DNA of 64,000 nucleotides from Mesotoga prima MesG1.Ag.4.2 (lineage in GTDB: Bacteria; Thermotogota; Thermotogae; Petrotogales; Kosmotogaceae): assembly GCF_000147715.2 (NCBI RefSeq), contig NC_017934.1, positions 2,046,001 through 2,110,000 of the forward strand, written 5' to 3'. Each line of letters opens with the position of its first letter. The first letter of the stretch is position 1. A program made the position numbers and the translations under genes. Below, in pieces: positions 38,963 to 52,493 of this stretch. The notes beneath the pieces were generated by a model. That model did no database searches. It saw only the letters and a list, made by a program, of their open reading frames with translations, and was not told the DNA's origin.

Positions 38963-40837
38963 CTATTTTTGATCGGGCGACATTTCTTGACCAGATTCTT
39001 CAGTTATTACCAAGCCTATTTTGAAGGCATCAACCTGTTCCCTTCTTTTTTCGCCTTCAAAATAGAGAAATTCAAGCATAGAATCTCCTGAGTCTGTGGG
39101 TTTTAATCGAAACACTGAATACCTTACACCCATATACTCTACTTCAGTGATGTCACCAACAGGTTCTACTGCCGAATATGAAGAAAGTTGCCATTCGCAA
39201 TCTTCTTCGTTGCCTTTCTTCAATCTAACCAAGACCGTTTGATCGATCCTTATTGAAATCGTTCTTCCATAGTCGGAATCCTGAACAAAAACATATTCCC
39301 TAACGGGTTCTGCAACGACTATTGTAGCCTCAAAAGTTCTCTCGGGAGCGACATCTTCCCACAGACTGCCATAATCAAACCTAAGCCTAGCCTGCCCGTA
39401 ATTCATGCCTTCAAAGTAGAAGGTTTGTGCAACTTTCCCGGCTGAATACGGCGATGGCTCCGTAATTTTCACTTCATTTTCTCTTGGCTGTCGGAGTACT
39501 TCAGGAGTGGTGGCAGAGATACGCCATCTTAATCCGGAATCAATAGGGGAATCGAGAATAACCTCTATAGGTTCATTGAGACCGACTACAATAGTTTTTC
39601 CCACATCTGAAGAATCAATAATTATCGGATCTATGTTGGGTTTTTCTACATTAATAGAAAATGAAGACGTCCTTATTGAAGTTTCCTCCCACAATGAACC
39701 AAAGGAAAACTCAATGGAAGACTTCCCAGATCCAACTACCCGGAAATCGAAGACGTCGCGTCCACCGCCTGATTCCTTAAGCTCTTCGTAGTATGGATCC
39801 GAAATCAGTCTTATAGAGTTTTCGTCTAAACTCTTGACTTTCCAGAAGTAGCCTGCACCTCGATTTGAAGGAAGCTTCACGGAAAAATCATCTCCAACGT
39901 GAAGTTCGTGAACTTTCTCAAGATCTTCCCATCCGAATACCATATCTCCTGGAACTTCCGACATGTCATCAAGATTCATTTCCTGTTGTCCTTGATGACC
40001 AAAGTTTTCTTCGGCTCTTTGAAGGAAATCTTCCACAATGGTTTTGAAGGCTTTCTTCTCTTCAAACATAGGTAGATGTCCGCTGTTCATGAACGTTACA
40101 AATTCTATATTTGGAGACCCCTCTTGAAACGTTAAGAGATTCTTGGCGCCGGGAAAGCTGTTTAATCCAGAGCAGATAAGAATCGGTAGGTTAATGTCTA
40201 AAAGTCCTGAGGAAAAATCATGTCCTCTAAGAATTCCACTAATGAAGGTAGGGGTTTCTCCCCAAAACAGGTTATAGATTTCCTCGTTTATAATATCTCT
40301 GGAAAGTACCGGCTTCAGTTCAGATGTGGGACCATCCCCAAACAAATAATAGAACTTGTCGAAACTCTGAGACGATTCACCATCGGCTAGATCGGATAAT
40401 GCGGAATCGATTGCAGGGAGGTTCAATCTTGGATTTATCATTACAAGACTGAGCAGTCCTTCAGGATTTGTAAGGGCAAATCCAACGGCGATTGCTGATC
40501 CAAATCCATGGCCAAGAAGATGAAAAGAGTTTATTTCGAGCGAAAAAATAAGTGAAGCGAGTTCAGCAACAAAGTATTGAAAATCAATAGCTACATCCGA
40601 GTGATTCTTTGAACTCCCACTTTCAAGCTGATCGTATCTCAAAGTCTTCCTTCCACTGAGTATTCCTTTCATATAAGAACTGCTGAAGCCTGGACCGTCG
40701 CCAATCAGGATAACCACTTCTCCATCGGCTTCTTCGACTTCATAATGGATCTCGTTTCCGCTAAATAGAATCTGCCCTTCATAAGCTAGACAGCTCGCTG
40801 AAAAAGCTAATATTATGATCACAAAGAAAGTACGCAA
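38963..40837 (-). CDS. Exported alpha/beta hydrolase-like protein fused to three chagasin-like domains
   Basis: About 624 residues from the TTG at 40837 (AGGAGAG upstream), giving signal peptide LRTFFVIIILAFSASCLAYE; a longer frame to 41062 would run into the next gene. Residues about 20-270 follow the proline iminopeptidase-type hydrolase fold (LIGDGPGFSSSY; MNSGHLPMFEE). The nucleophile elbow reads G-H-G-F-G, with Gly replacing Ser, and the acid is not evident. Residues about 290-620 contain three repeats resembling I42 chagasin inhibitors, e.g. LPSNRGAGYFWKV with FSFGSLWEE, then LDSPIDSGLRWRIS with FDYGSLWED. It probably binds rather than cleaves, perhaps inhibiting cysteine peptidases. 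Confidence 0.75.
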   Translation of the reverse strand: MRTFFVIIILAFSASCLAYEGQILFSGNEIHYEVEEADGEVVILIGDGPGFSSSYMKGILSGRKTLRYDQLESGSSKNHSDVAIDFQYFVAELASLIFSLEINSFHLLGHGFGSAIAVGFALTNPEGLLSLVMINPRLNLPAIDSALSDLADGESSQSFDKFYYLFGDGPTSELKPVLSRDIINEEIYNLFWGETPTFISGILRGHDFSSGLLDINLPILICSGLNSFPGAKNLLTFQEGSPNIEFVTFMNSGHLPMFEEKKAFKTIVEDFLQRAEENFGHQGQQEMNLDDMSEVPGDMVFGWEDLEKVHELHVGDDFSVKLPSNRGAGYFWKVKSLDENSIRLISDPYYEELKESGGGRDVFDFRVVGSGKSSIEFSFGSLWEETSIRTSSFSINVEKPNIDPIIIDSSDVGKTIVVGLNEPIEVILDSPIDSGLRWRISATTPEVLRQPRENEVKITEPSPYSAGKVAQTFYFEGMNYGQARLRFDYGSLWEDVAPERTFEATIVVAEPVREYVFVQDSDYGRTISIRIDQTVLVRLKKGNEEDCEWQLSSYSAVEPVGDITEVEYMGVRYSVFRLKPTDSGDSMLEFLYFEGEKRREQVDAFKIGLVITEESGQEMSPDQK

Positions 40838-40979
40838 ATAAGACACTCTCCTGCCACAAAACAGATGTAAGAACGCTCCTTTCAATGAACTCGCGATTTC
40901 GAAAAGTCCGTCTATGGATCTTATTGGTTGCTTGAATTCACAGCATTGAGTTCCCAAAGAATAATAGATGGAGCTTTCC

Positions 40980-42845
40980 CTAGTGGACATGCAACCATAC
41001 ACACATTGTCGATTTTCCCCTGTTATTCCAGGCGTAGTATGGAACAAGAGAAAATCTAACATTGTTGCCCTTGCTCTTCACTGATCCAAGGGGGTTGTAT
41101 AGCTTCTTTTCCCATCCATCCAGATCAAAGGCGACTCCCTTCCCACTAAGAATTACTGGGTTTCCTGGCAGTGCATCACTCTGTGTGACTTCGAAGTTCT
41201 TTCTTGAAGGCACTGACAAGGTTCTTACATCGAAATCCGGGTTGTCAACACCTTCTGCGCAGTAAACGAGAGGCCCCCTTTGGACCGAGACTTTGTCAGT
41301 GTTTTCCCTAAGAAGAGGGTTGGCGGTCATCAATCGAATGCGCATCGGAAGGGCCAGATATACTTCAGTCTTTCCCTTCCAGTTGCCTTCCAGCCGCACA
41401 AATCCCTTCTCTGGACGAAGTTTTTGTTTTATGCCATCGACCTGCACTTCGAATTCTCCTTCGGTCCATTCAGGAATTCTTAGGAGAATAGAGAGCTCAG
41501 TATCCAGATCAGTAGCAACAGTTAACTGCACTTCTTCAGAGTGTGGATAAGAAGTTTTCTGAATAATGGAAACTTCTCCGTCTCTAAAAGGAATTGTGGC
41601 TTTGCTCTCTTCGTAGAAATTGACCCTGATTTCGTTCAGAGTTGTTCCATAGATATAACCTCCGAAAGAGGTCAGCAATCTAGCGATGTTTGGAGGACAG
41701 CACGCGCATTCAAACCATTCCTCTCGCTCGCGTTTACCTGCGTCTTCCAGAGGATTGACATAGAAGTAGCGTTTACCATCAAGCGAAATTCCCGACAACA
41801 CTCCATTATAGAAAGACTGCTCGAATAGGTCCAGGTACTTGGCATCACCAGATATCATATACATGCGCCAGTTCCAGAAGACATTTCCAACTGCAGCACA
41901 TGTTTCCGCATAAGCTCTTCTGCTGGGTAATTCGAACTCTTCTCCGAAGGATTCTCCCTCGTATCTTGAGCCGGCGCCACCAGTAACGTACATCTTCCTT
42001 GCTGTGAGATCGATCCATAGTCTTTCAAGGACTGCCAGCAGGGTCTCGTCTCCAGTTTCAAGAAATATGTCTGCCGCGCCCGCCAGTAAGTACAGCATCC
42101 TAACCGCATGACCGGTAAGCTCTTTTAGTTCTCTGAACGGTACATGATCTATGTGATACTCATCGCCGCCAACATAACCTCTACCGCGATTGTCGATAAG
42201 CATCTGAGCAAATTTCAAATAGTCGCGATTGCCTGTTTCTCTGTGTAGTTCGATCATTGCCATCTCTAACTCGGGATGGCCTGTGGTCACTTTGCAGTCG
42301 TCATCTCTAAAGCTGTCAAGAATATTGTCGGCAGCACTTACGCAAACCTTGAACAGCGTCTCGTCACCAGAGGCTCTCTTGTTGGCTATACCTGCCTGGA
42401 TAAGATGGCCCGCACAGTAGAGTTCGTGCATGTTCTTCAAATCTTTCCATCTTTCCCCCGCCTTCTGGCCAACAAAGTAAGTGTTGATATAACCGTCACC
42501 GCTTATCTCCTGTGCCTTTTCTATAAGAGTTATCAAAGACTCAATTCTGGCACGAATTTCGGGGTCCTCGTTATATGAAAGAGAGTAAGACGCCGCCTCT
42601 ATCCACTTATAAACATCGGAATCATTGAAAAACCAGCCGGTGAAGCTCCCTTCCATGTTCCCTGCTGCCTTTCGAAAGTTGTCTATTCTTCCAGTTGACT
42701 CCAGATACTCGTATTGCATAGGCAAACTGGTAGACTTCATGAGTCCCTGATATCTTCCGACAAACCCCTGTAGTTCCACTTTCTCGATAGCCAGGGGCCT
42801 TACTTGCGCTCTTGGTGACCGTGACGTGTCATTCACGAATGTCAC
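40980..42845 (-). CDS. GH127 beta-L-arabinofuranosidase-like glycosidase
   Basis: About 621 residues from the GTG at 42845, chosen because GGAGGTG lies seven bases before it. The catalytic (alpha/alpha)6 barrel has KNMHELYCAGHLIQAGIA and MYVTGGAGSRYEGESFGEEF, followed by SRRAYAETCAAVGNVFWNWR and EEWFECACCPPNIARLL. In GH127 the Cys of the C-C-P-P motif is the nucleophile beside a Glu and a structural Zn. C-terminal beta domains follow. No signal peptide, so it acts on imported oligosaccharides, fitting the nearby Opp-type transporter. Confidence 0.92.
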   Translation of the reverse strand: MTFVNDTSRSPRAQVRPLAIEKVELQGFVGRYQGLMKSTSLPMQYEYLESTGRIDNFRKAAGNMEGSFTGWFFNDSDVYKWIEAASYSLSYNEDPEIRARIESLITLIEKAQEISGDGYINTYFVGQKAGERWKDLKNMHELYCAGHLIQAGIANKRASGDETLFKVCVSAADNILDSFRDDDCKVTTGHPELEMAMIELHRETGNRDYLKFAQMLIDNRGRGYVGGDEYHIDHVPFRELKELTGHAVRMLYLLAGAADIFLETGDETLLAVLERLWIDLTARKMYVTGGAGSRYEGESFGEEFELPSRRAYAETCAAVGNVFWNWRMYMISGDAKYLDLFEQSFYNGVLSGISLDGKRYFYVNPLEDAGKREREEWFECACCPPNIARLLTSFGGYIYGTTLNEIRVNFYEESKATIPFRDGEVSIIQKTSYPHSEEVQLTVATDLDTELSILLRIPEWTEGEFEVQVDGIKQKLRPEKGFVRLEGNWKGKTEVYLALPMRIRLMTANPLLRENTDKVSVQRGPLVYCAEGVDNPDFDVRTLSVPSRKNFEVTQSDALPGNPVILSGKGVAFDLDGWEKKLYNPLGSVKSKGNNVRFSLVPYYAWNNRGKSTMCVWLHVH

Positions 42846-42934
42846 TGTTCTCACCTCCAAAGAAGATCCTCTCTTGTCAAGAGTAGCAGAAAACGGTCAC
42901 ACTTTTGTATCCTTAGGTAAGGAGGTATTTTGCC

Positions 42935-43255
42935 ATGTTCGAGAAAATAGACTATTGGGTTTCAGCTGCGAGCTATTCGGATAGAAATGGTACATGGCTA
43001 CTCGAGGCAGCGCTGATTCATCCGAATATTGGAGAGTCTCACGACTATGGGGAAGAATGGACGCGAGAAGAAATAATCGATAAGTGCGACGTATTTGTGT
43101 TTTGTCTTATAACAAAAGACGCGAAGGGGAACTGGAAAAGAGGAGGGCAACTTAGAAAGATTGAAACTGACAAGGGAGTTTTCATAAGAGTCGACGGTTT
43201 GGAAAAAACGGGGGATTATCTTGGAGACATTCCTTTTATTGAGGAGATTGAATGA
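42935..43255 (+). CDS. DUF3892-like small protein
   Basis: A 106-residue soluble protein behind AAGGAGGT. The order WTREEIIDKCDVFVFCLITK then VFIRVDGLEKTGDYLGDIPFI resembles DUF3892, where a strand-helix-strand ends in a D-x-L-x-x-L-P phrase. Function unknown. Divergent from the GH127 gene. Confidence 0.55.
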   Translation: MFEKIDYWVSAASYSDRNGTWLLEAALIHPNIGESHDYGEEWTREEIIDKCDVFVFCLITKDAKGNWKRGGQLRKIETDKGVFIRVDGLEKTGDYLGDIPFIEEIE

Positions 43256-43472
43256 CTCTCTTGAATTAGGTCTGATCCTAACTTGAGCCATTAAGAAGAT
43301 CCAAATATGTTCAGTTTTATGTTGGTCAGAAGTGGTCGATATTTCTCCAAATAAAAGAGGTTCCTTTGCAGCTTCTTCTGACGATACACACTGTGATATT
43401 ATTAAGATTATTACAACATCTTATATTAATTGATTTCTTAGTTGCGGACAAAAATACGGTTTGGGGGTTCTC

Positions 43473-44312
43473 ATGAAAGCCAAGTTTGCTTTGATTCTTT
43501 ATGTTTTGTTTATTTTTGCGAACGCTTGCGGAGTAGGTTCTATAAGATACCTGGTTAGGCCGGGCGACAGATTGTTCAACATCATCAGAGACTATAATCT
43601 GAGAATCAGTACAGTACTCGACCTGAACTGCATCGCCAATCCTCGTCAGCTTGAACCTGGGGAATTCATAAATCTTCCTACTGGAGACGGTTTCTTTTAT
43701 GAAGTTCAGTATGGTGATTCAATTGACTTCATCGCGAAGCTTTTCTTTGCTCTTGCCGAAGAAATCATGGCTGCAAATGGTTTGAAATGTACCTCGGTAA
43801 TTTATCCTGGACAAAGGCTGTTTATCCCGCTTGAATCAATAAATGTCTGCGGAAGTATTAATCCTGGTACGCAGTTTACCTGGCCGGTATATGGAAAGAT
43901 CTCTTCGGAATTTGGTTGGCGAAAGGATCCCTTTACCGGAGTTTCTACCTTTCATTCCGGTATAGATATCGCAGTTCAAAAAGATGCGCCCGTTTTTGCC
44001 TCCAAGGATGGAATGGTAATGGAGGCGCAGGAAAGCGGTGGGTATGGACTGAACATAATAATCCAACATTATGACGGCAGCAAAACAAGATATTCACACC
44101 TGAATCATATCAGTGTATATGTTGGTCAGAGAGTGCTAAGGGGAGAGTTAATCGGTAGAGTGGGAGAAACCGGGAGAGCTACGGGACCTCATCTGCATTT
44201 CGAGATTATCGATTCCAATGATCAATGCAGGAATCCAAGAAGTTATCTTACAGGTATAAACTACATGTACGTTAGAAGAGAAGCAGATAGCCTTGGCGTT
44301 GGGGGTAGATAG
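43473..44312 (+). CDS. LysM-domain M23 peptidase (cell wall)
   Basis: About 279 residues from the ATG at 43473 (GGGGG upstream). Signal peptide ending near FANACG. Two LysM motifs follow: YLVRPGDRLFNIIRDYNLRI and YEVQYGDSIDFIAKLFFALA, for peptidoglycan binding. The LytM/M23 domain (about 140-265) has zinc ligands in FHSGIDIAV (H and D) and ATGPHLHFEI (H-x-H). Complete metal site, so it should cleave peptide cross-links. It overlaps the lipoate ligase start. Confidence 0.93.
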   Translation: MKAKFALILYVLFIFANACGVGSIRYLVRPGDRLFNIIRDYNLRISTVLDLNCIANPRQLEPGEFINLPTGDGFFYEVQYGDSIDFIAKLFFALAEEIMAANGLKCTSVIYPGQRLFIPLESINVCGSINPGTQFTWPVYGKISSEFGWRKDPFTGVSTFHSGIDIAVQKDAPVFASKDGMVMEAQESGGYGLNIIIQHYDGSKTRYSHLNHISVYVGQRVLRGELIGRVGETGRATGPHLHFEIIDSNDQCRNPRSYLTGINYMYVRREADSLGVGGR

Positions 44313-45300
44313 AATTACAAACACAGTATACGTTGAATCAAACTCTTTTGATCCCTGGTTGAATCTTGCCATTGAAGAGTACCTTTTGAATTCGTACGCC
44401 CGCGATAGCAGCGTGCTGTATCTGTGGCAGAACGAAAAAACGGTGGTAATCGGCAGAAATCAGAATGCATGGCAGGAATGCAGACTCGACAATCTTGAAA
44501 GGGATGGTGGAAGACTGGCAAGAAGATTGTCTGGCGGTGGGGCTGTCTATCATGATCTTGGAAACCTCAACTTTACGTTTCTCATGCCGAGAAAGGAATA
44601 CAACCTCCACAGGCAACTTTCTGTAATTGTAGATGCTGTAAAGGAACTAGGAATTGAAGCACATTTCAGTGGTAGAAACGATATTTTGGCGGGCGGAAAG
44701 AAGTTCTCAGGAAATGCTTTCTATCATGGGCAATTTGCCTCCTATCACCATGGAACAATTTTGATAGACGTAGACACCGGAAAGCTTTCCGAATATCTAA
44801 ATGTCTCAAAGGAAAAGATCGAATCCAAGGGAGTTAAATCAGTTGTGTCGAGAGTTGTCAATCTCAAGGAAATGAAACCGGATTTAACCATTGACACAAT
44901 GAAAAAGGCAATGTATAGAGGTTTCATTGAGGAGTACGGCCAGATAGTCAGTGTTCTAGACTTTGAAAGGGTAATTGAGTCGGAAGATATTGGAGACCTT
45001 TATGAGAAATATTCTTCAAAGGAATGGCTTTTGGGGAGAAATCCTGAATTCAATTTCAGAGCAAGCAAAAGGTTTCAGTGGGGAGGTATTGAACTCCTGT
45101 TTACATCCAGAAAGGGAAAAATCGTGGATGTGACAGTATATTCTGATTCAATGGATGTAGATTTCATTGAGGAACTGAGACGTGGGCTTAAGAATATTGA
45201 ATTCTCCAGATCAAGTATTTTAAAAGCTCTTAACAACCTTCCTAGATACATCGAACGGGATGACATCATTAACTGGCTTGGGATAACTGACTTCATTTAA
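44293..45300 (+). CDS. lplA: Lipoate-protein ligase A
   Basis: A 335-residue ligase. The N-terminal catalytic domain (about 1-245) has FDPWLNLAIEEYLL, WQNEKTVVIGRNQNAWQECR, the lipoyl-AMP loop RRLSGGGAVYHDLGNLNFTF, and GRNDILAGGKKFSGNAFYHG with the catalytic Lys. The smaller C-terminal domain (about 260-335) is present, so it should both activate and transfer lipoate. The best start is a TTG inside the M23 gene, with weak ribosome site GAGAAG. No lipoylated enzyme is encoded nearby. Confidence 0.92.
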   Translation: MALGVDRITNTVYVESNSFDPWLNLAIEEYLLNSYARDSSVLYLWQNEKTVVIGRNQNAWQECRLDNLERDGGRLARRLSGGGAVYHDLGNLNFTFLMPRKEYNLHRQLSVIVDAVKELGIEAHFSGRNDILAGGKKFSGNAFYHGQFASYHHGTILIDVDTGKLSEYLNVSKEKIESKGVKSVVSRVVNLKEMKPDLTIDTMKKAMYRGFIEEYGQIVSVLDFERVIESEDIGDLYEKYSSKEWLLGRNPEFNFRASKRFQWGGIELLFTSRKGKIVDVTVYSDSMDVDFIEELRRGLKNIEFSRSSILKALNNLPRYIERDDIINWLGITDFI

Positions 45301-49231
<3,931 letters not shown>

Positions 49232-49246
49232 AGGATTCTAAATGGG

Positions 49247-49273
49247 CGGGTGGTGATAAGCCACCCGTTTCTT
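49247..49273 (+). terminator. Terminator after nifJ
   Basis: CGGGTGG, a seven-base loop and CCACCCG followed by TTTCTT. Confidence 0.8.
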
Positions 49274-49322
49274 GCAAAACGCACTAGCCATGTGTGCTCA
49301 GATTTACTGAAGGAGGTTTCAA

Positions 49323-49832
49323 ATGAACGCAATTGATTATGCATTGAAACTAGAAAAAGACGGTAAGGCTTACTACACTAAACAGGCCCAGTGTTCGGAG
49401 GACATTCAGCTTAAGAAATTGTTTGAAATGCTCGCAAATGATGAACAGAGGCATTATGAGATCATAAGTGGATTCAAAGACAAGAATTACAAGTACAAAG
49501 GCACATATACTTTCAAGACCACTAGAAATATGTTTTCCGAAATGCTCATTGATAAGAAATGCTTTGAGATTGATGCTACGAATCTTGAAGCTTATGAGCA
49601 CGCAGTTGAAATGGAAAAAGAAAGTGTTAAGCTTTATCTTGATCAGGCAAAGCAAACAAGTGAACCATCCGAAAAAGAGATATTATTGAAGCTGGCTGCG
49701 GAGGAAAACAAACACCAGATAATTCTAGAGAATCTCATGGATTTTGTTAGAAAGGGCCTCGATTGGACCGAATCCCCTGAATTCAGCCATTTGGAAGAAT
49801 GGGATAAGTTTACGGACCTAGACAAGTACTGA
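49323..49832 (+). CDS. Ferritin-like (rubrerythrin-type) diiron protein without rubredoxin domain
   Basis: A 169-residue four-helix bundle. Metal-ligand motifs: Glu in ALKLEKDGKAYY (about 11), E-x-x-H in NDEQRHYEI (about 38-42), Glu in AVEMEKESVKLY (about 95), and E-x-x-H in AAEENKHQIIL (about 128-131). This is the YciF/rubrerythrin-like erythrin pattern, with peroxide reduction or iron storage expected. It lacks the C-terminal rubredoxin of classic rubrerythrin. It follows PFOR, an oxygen-sensitive enzyme, but with its own transcription unit. AAGGAGGT before ATG. Confidence 0.9.
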   Translation: MNAIDYALKLEKDGKAYYTKQAQCSEDIQLKKLFEMLANDEQRHYEIISGFKDKNYKYKGTYTFKTTRNMFSEMLIDKKCFEIDATNLEAYEHAVEMEKESVKLYLDQAKQTSEPSEKEILLKLAAEENKHQIILENLMDFVRKGLDWTESPEFSHLEEWDKFTDLDKY

Positions 49833-49852
49833 TTTGGTTTTACTTCAAATAT

Positions 49853-49885
49853 AAGGAAAGACCGGGACATCGTCCCGGTCTCCTT
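49853..49885 (+). terminator. Stable hairpin after the ferritin-like gene
   Basis: GACCGGGAC-ATC-GTCCCGGTC, nine perfect pairs, extended by AAGGA/TCCTT. The T tract is short, but its position fits a transcription end. Confidence 0.65.
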
Positions 49886-49992
49886 AACTCAGGGGTAATC
49901 CATGTCGCCTTCGTTTGTCTTACATTTTAAAGGGGTTGTGCCTGTGGTTTCTCTGGTCTCTGATAATCAGACTTGATACCCGAGAAAAAGGT

Positions 49993-50712
49993 TCAGTCGG
50001 TAAGAAGTTTTTCAGCTGTTTGAAGATCCTCAGGAGTGTTGATCCCCAGAAATTCCTCTTTGTGGCTTGTTGAAAATCCGCATACAGACTTGTTGTCCGA
50101 CAATGCCAAAGCAACAATATCTGCAATGTAAATTTCTCCAGTTTCCTTGTTTGGCACAAGCTGACCGATGTACTCCTGAACAATCTCTTTTTTGATGATT
50201 ATCGGACCGATGTAAAACTCCCAGGGAGGTGGGAAGTCAGGGATCTTTCTTTCTTCGAAGGAAACGACTTTACCATTTTCATTTCTCTCGACCAGTGCAT
50301 AGGGAAACTTTTCCTGGGTGATTCCAGAGAGAAAAGTAATATCACAGTCACCGTTCCTGTGAAGCTCTACCAGAGATTTCAAAGATCCCTTTGCGATAAG
50401 AACAAGATCAGAGTACATCACTAGAATGTCTGAGTTGTCTGGGATCAGGTGAAGGCTCCTCTTCAAAGCGTCGGCGGTTCCTTTGGGTGAGTTCTGATAA
50501 GCTAAAAGAGTATTTTCATCGAGCACTTCTCTGAATTCCTTTTCAAAGTCCGGATTAATTACAACAATTGAGCATTTGCTTTCACAAAAAGCCGAAACCT
50601 TGTTCAAGACGTGAATTATCATGGGTTTTCCCTTTATTTTTACTAATGGCTTGGGAACCTCAGACTTCAATCTCTTGCCTTTTCCGGCGGCGAGAATCAC
50701 GGGAACTAACAC
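49993..50712 (-). CDS. Nucleotidyltransferase, GlmU N-domain-like
   Basis: A 239-residue sugar-1-phosphate nucleotidyltransferase. The GTG start is supported by AAGGAGGG. Signature PVILAAGKGKRLKSEVPKPL (about 3-22) binds the nucleotide and carries the catalytic Arg/Lys; SPKGTADALKRSLHL and VMYSDLVLI (Asp metal site) follow, then GINTPEDLQTAEKL near the end. It resembles the uridyltransferase half of GlmU without the acetyltransferase helix, so UDP-GlcNAc or another NDP-sugar is likely. Confidence 0.9.
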   Translation of the reverse strand: MLVPVILAAGKGKRLKSEVPKPLVKIKGKPMIIHVLNKVSAFCESKCSIVVINPDFEKEFREVLDENTLLAYQNSPKGTADALKRSLHLIPDNSDILVMYSDLVLIAKGSLKSLVELHRNGDCDITFLSGITQEKFPYALVERNENGKVVSFEERKIPDFPPPWEFYIGPIIIKKEIVQEYIGQLVPNKETGEIYIADIVALALSDNKSVCGFSTSHKEEFLGINTPEDLQTAEKLLTD

Positions 50713-50953
50713 TATAATCCCTCCTTCCTAATTATGATAACACTTCCATCTTGTGATGAATATTTGCGTCCTTTTTCTTTTTAAGGGTTTTGCCATGTGT
50801 TATGTCTAGAATTCTCTTTGAGTCGGCCTTGCATTAATTCTATGAAAGAGATTCTATTAATTCAATGATGACATCACTGAAAAAAGTGGCGGACTTAGGC
50901 GATCCATTACTAATTAGGAAAGGTTATAATCTTAACTTAAGGGAGGTTGAGGT

Positions 50954-51601
50954 TTGGTGGAGTATCTGGATTTGTCCTTAAGATTGTTTTGTGCTCTCGT
51001 TGCAGGAGCGCTTATAGGTGCCACAAGGGAAAGGATCTATAAACCTGCCGGTCTCAGAACTCACTCGTTGATATGTGTTGGAGCCGCCTTTATAACTGTC
51101 CTCTCCACAACTGTGTTTGTCACCGCCGAGCATGGTGATCCGGGAAGAGTAGCGGCACAGATTGTCTCGGGCATAGGATTCCTAGGAGCTGGAACAATCC
51201 TGAAAAAAGGTTTTTCAGTCAAAGGCTTGACCACGGCCGCGACACTCTGGGTAACGGCTGCTGTCGGGATGGGTTTCGGCAGCGGGGAATACTTGCTCTC
51301 GGCAGTAGTGACGGTCTTCGCGTTGCTTATAGTTCTTTTCCTTAAAAGGATTGAGTTGTTTATCGGAGGGAGAAATCTTCCCAGAGTTTTGATAGTTGCT
51401 GAAAACAGTCAGGAAACGTCTACGAAGGTCTCCGAATGGTTCAAGGACAATGGATTGACGGTTGAGTCAATGGAAATTGAAGAGGACGATGAAGTCCTTA
51501 GTCTTCTAATTGAGTTAAGCAGAGGAGATGCCTTAAAGGTAAAAAACATTATGGTGGGTCTTTCCACACTGAAGGGTGTCAAGAGCGCAGAGCTTCGATG
51601 A
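50954..51601 (+). CDS. MgtC/SapB-family membrane protein
   Basis: A 215-residue protein with about four helices and a C-terminal soluble ACT-like domain (about 145-215). Core motif ALIGATRERIYKPAGLRTHS then LICVGAAFITVLS and GIGFLGAGTILKKGFSVKGL matches MgtC. These proteins help growth in low Mg by modulating the F-ATPase in pathogens; the role in free-living bacteria is unclear. GGGAGG precedes a TTG (or GTG at 50957). A TATAAT lies at 50925-50930. Confidence 0.92.
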   Translation: MVEYLDLSLRLFCALVAGALIGATRERIYKPAGLRTHSLICVGAAFITVLSTTVFVTAEHGDPGRVAAQIVSGIGFLGAGTILKKGFSVKGLTTAATLWVTAAVGMGFGSGEYLLSAVVTVFALLIVLFLKRIELFIGGRNLPRVLIVAENSQETSTKVSEWFKDNGLTVESMEIEEDDEVLSLLIELSRGDALKVKNIMVGLSTLKGVKSAELR

Positions 51602-51648
51602 CTTCTATTTTCTTCGACAGATATGGTCTATCCAGAGTTCCTTACCTC

Positions 51649-52060
51649 CTATCGAAAAGATGTAATCGTTCCCTGGAGATTAAGTACTCCTCCAGGACCG
51701 CTTACGATTGTTAGGGTTACGGTGACCCCGCCGATTACCTTACCGTTGATGTCTAAGAAGTCCTGGACATTTTCGAGAATGCCATTTATCTCCACATTGA
51801 TGTTGCCTCCATATTCACCGTAGTAGAGAATCACAGCGGATGAGTTTACCGGGAACTTGAAGGAAACGGTGATGTTGTTCAGGTTGACGTCCTTTCCAGA
51901 ATGACCTGCCAACCCGCCGTTGGTAACAGTCATCACACCGTTGGGAGTTGAAGTGCCATTTGACCATACGAATGGCTTCATATCCATTCGCGTTGTTTGC
52001 TCAAAGAGGATCTCGCTATTGTAGTACTTTGTCCCAATCCGGAGCCGTTGGCGCGGCGAT
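51649..52060 (-). pseudogene. C-terminal fragment of a secreted beta-rich protein
   Basis: From 51987 the minus strand encodes 112 residues (MKPFVWSNGTSTPNGVMTVT to VLNLQGTITSFR) rich in Gly, Thr, Asn and Val, like a beta-sandwich end of an exported protein. The frame extends upstream without start, signal peptide or ribosome site (TKYYNSEILFEQTTR). It runs head-on into the nanE remnant, so the N-terminal part was lost at a recombination junction near 52050. Confidence 0.55.
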
Positions 52061-52493
52061 TGACTGTACTCTAAGAGATAGACCAGAGCCTATTCATCAT
52101 GATTTTCGAAACAGTGAGAAGAAGTTTTCCGGACAGACTGATAATGGCAGACATTTCTAGTGTGGAAAATGTACGCGTGATTGCGAGGCTCAAGCCGGGC
52201 AATATTGCGACTACACTTTCGTGGTACACCACAGATACTTCACAAAGACTGAAGCCAGATATTGACCTTGTCACTATGCTTGTCAAAGAATTCGACTTCC
52301 CGGTGATGCCGAAGGGAACTACTGGGAGCCAAACCGGATGATCATGGCGTTTGAGGCAGGAGCTTCTTCAGTTAGTCTAGGGAGTGTAATCACTAGACCT
52401 CAGCTCATCACCAAGAGATTCAATGATTGCCTGGAAACATTGAAGAAGAACAGTGATTTCAGAGAGAGTGATGGCCTTGAAATTTCTAGATAA
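52020..52493 (+). pseudogene. nanE: N-acetylmannosamine-6-phosphate 2-epimerase remnant
   Basis: Three overlapping frames rebuild most of a NanE barrel. Frame 1 has SGAVGAAIDCTLRDRPEPIH (about 52035-52100). Frame 2 has FPDRLIMADISSVENVRVIA, then TTLSWYTTDTSQRLKPDIDL (52115-52310). Frame 3 has EGNYWEPNRMIMAFEAGASS, then GSVITRPQLITKRFNDCL (about 52318-52490). At least two frameshifts and loss of the N terminus inactivate it. NanE converts ManNAc-6-P to GlcNAc-6-P in sialic acid breakdown. Confidence 0.8.

Noticed and set aside
40838-41062. Longer N terminus for the hydrolase/chagasin protein
   Set aside because: It would overlap the GH127 gene and precede a perfect signal peptide; the TTG at 40837 has a ribosome site.
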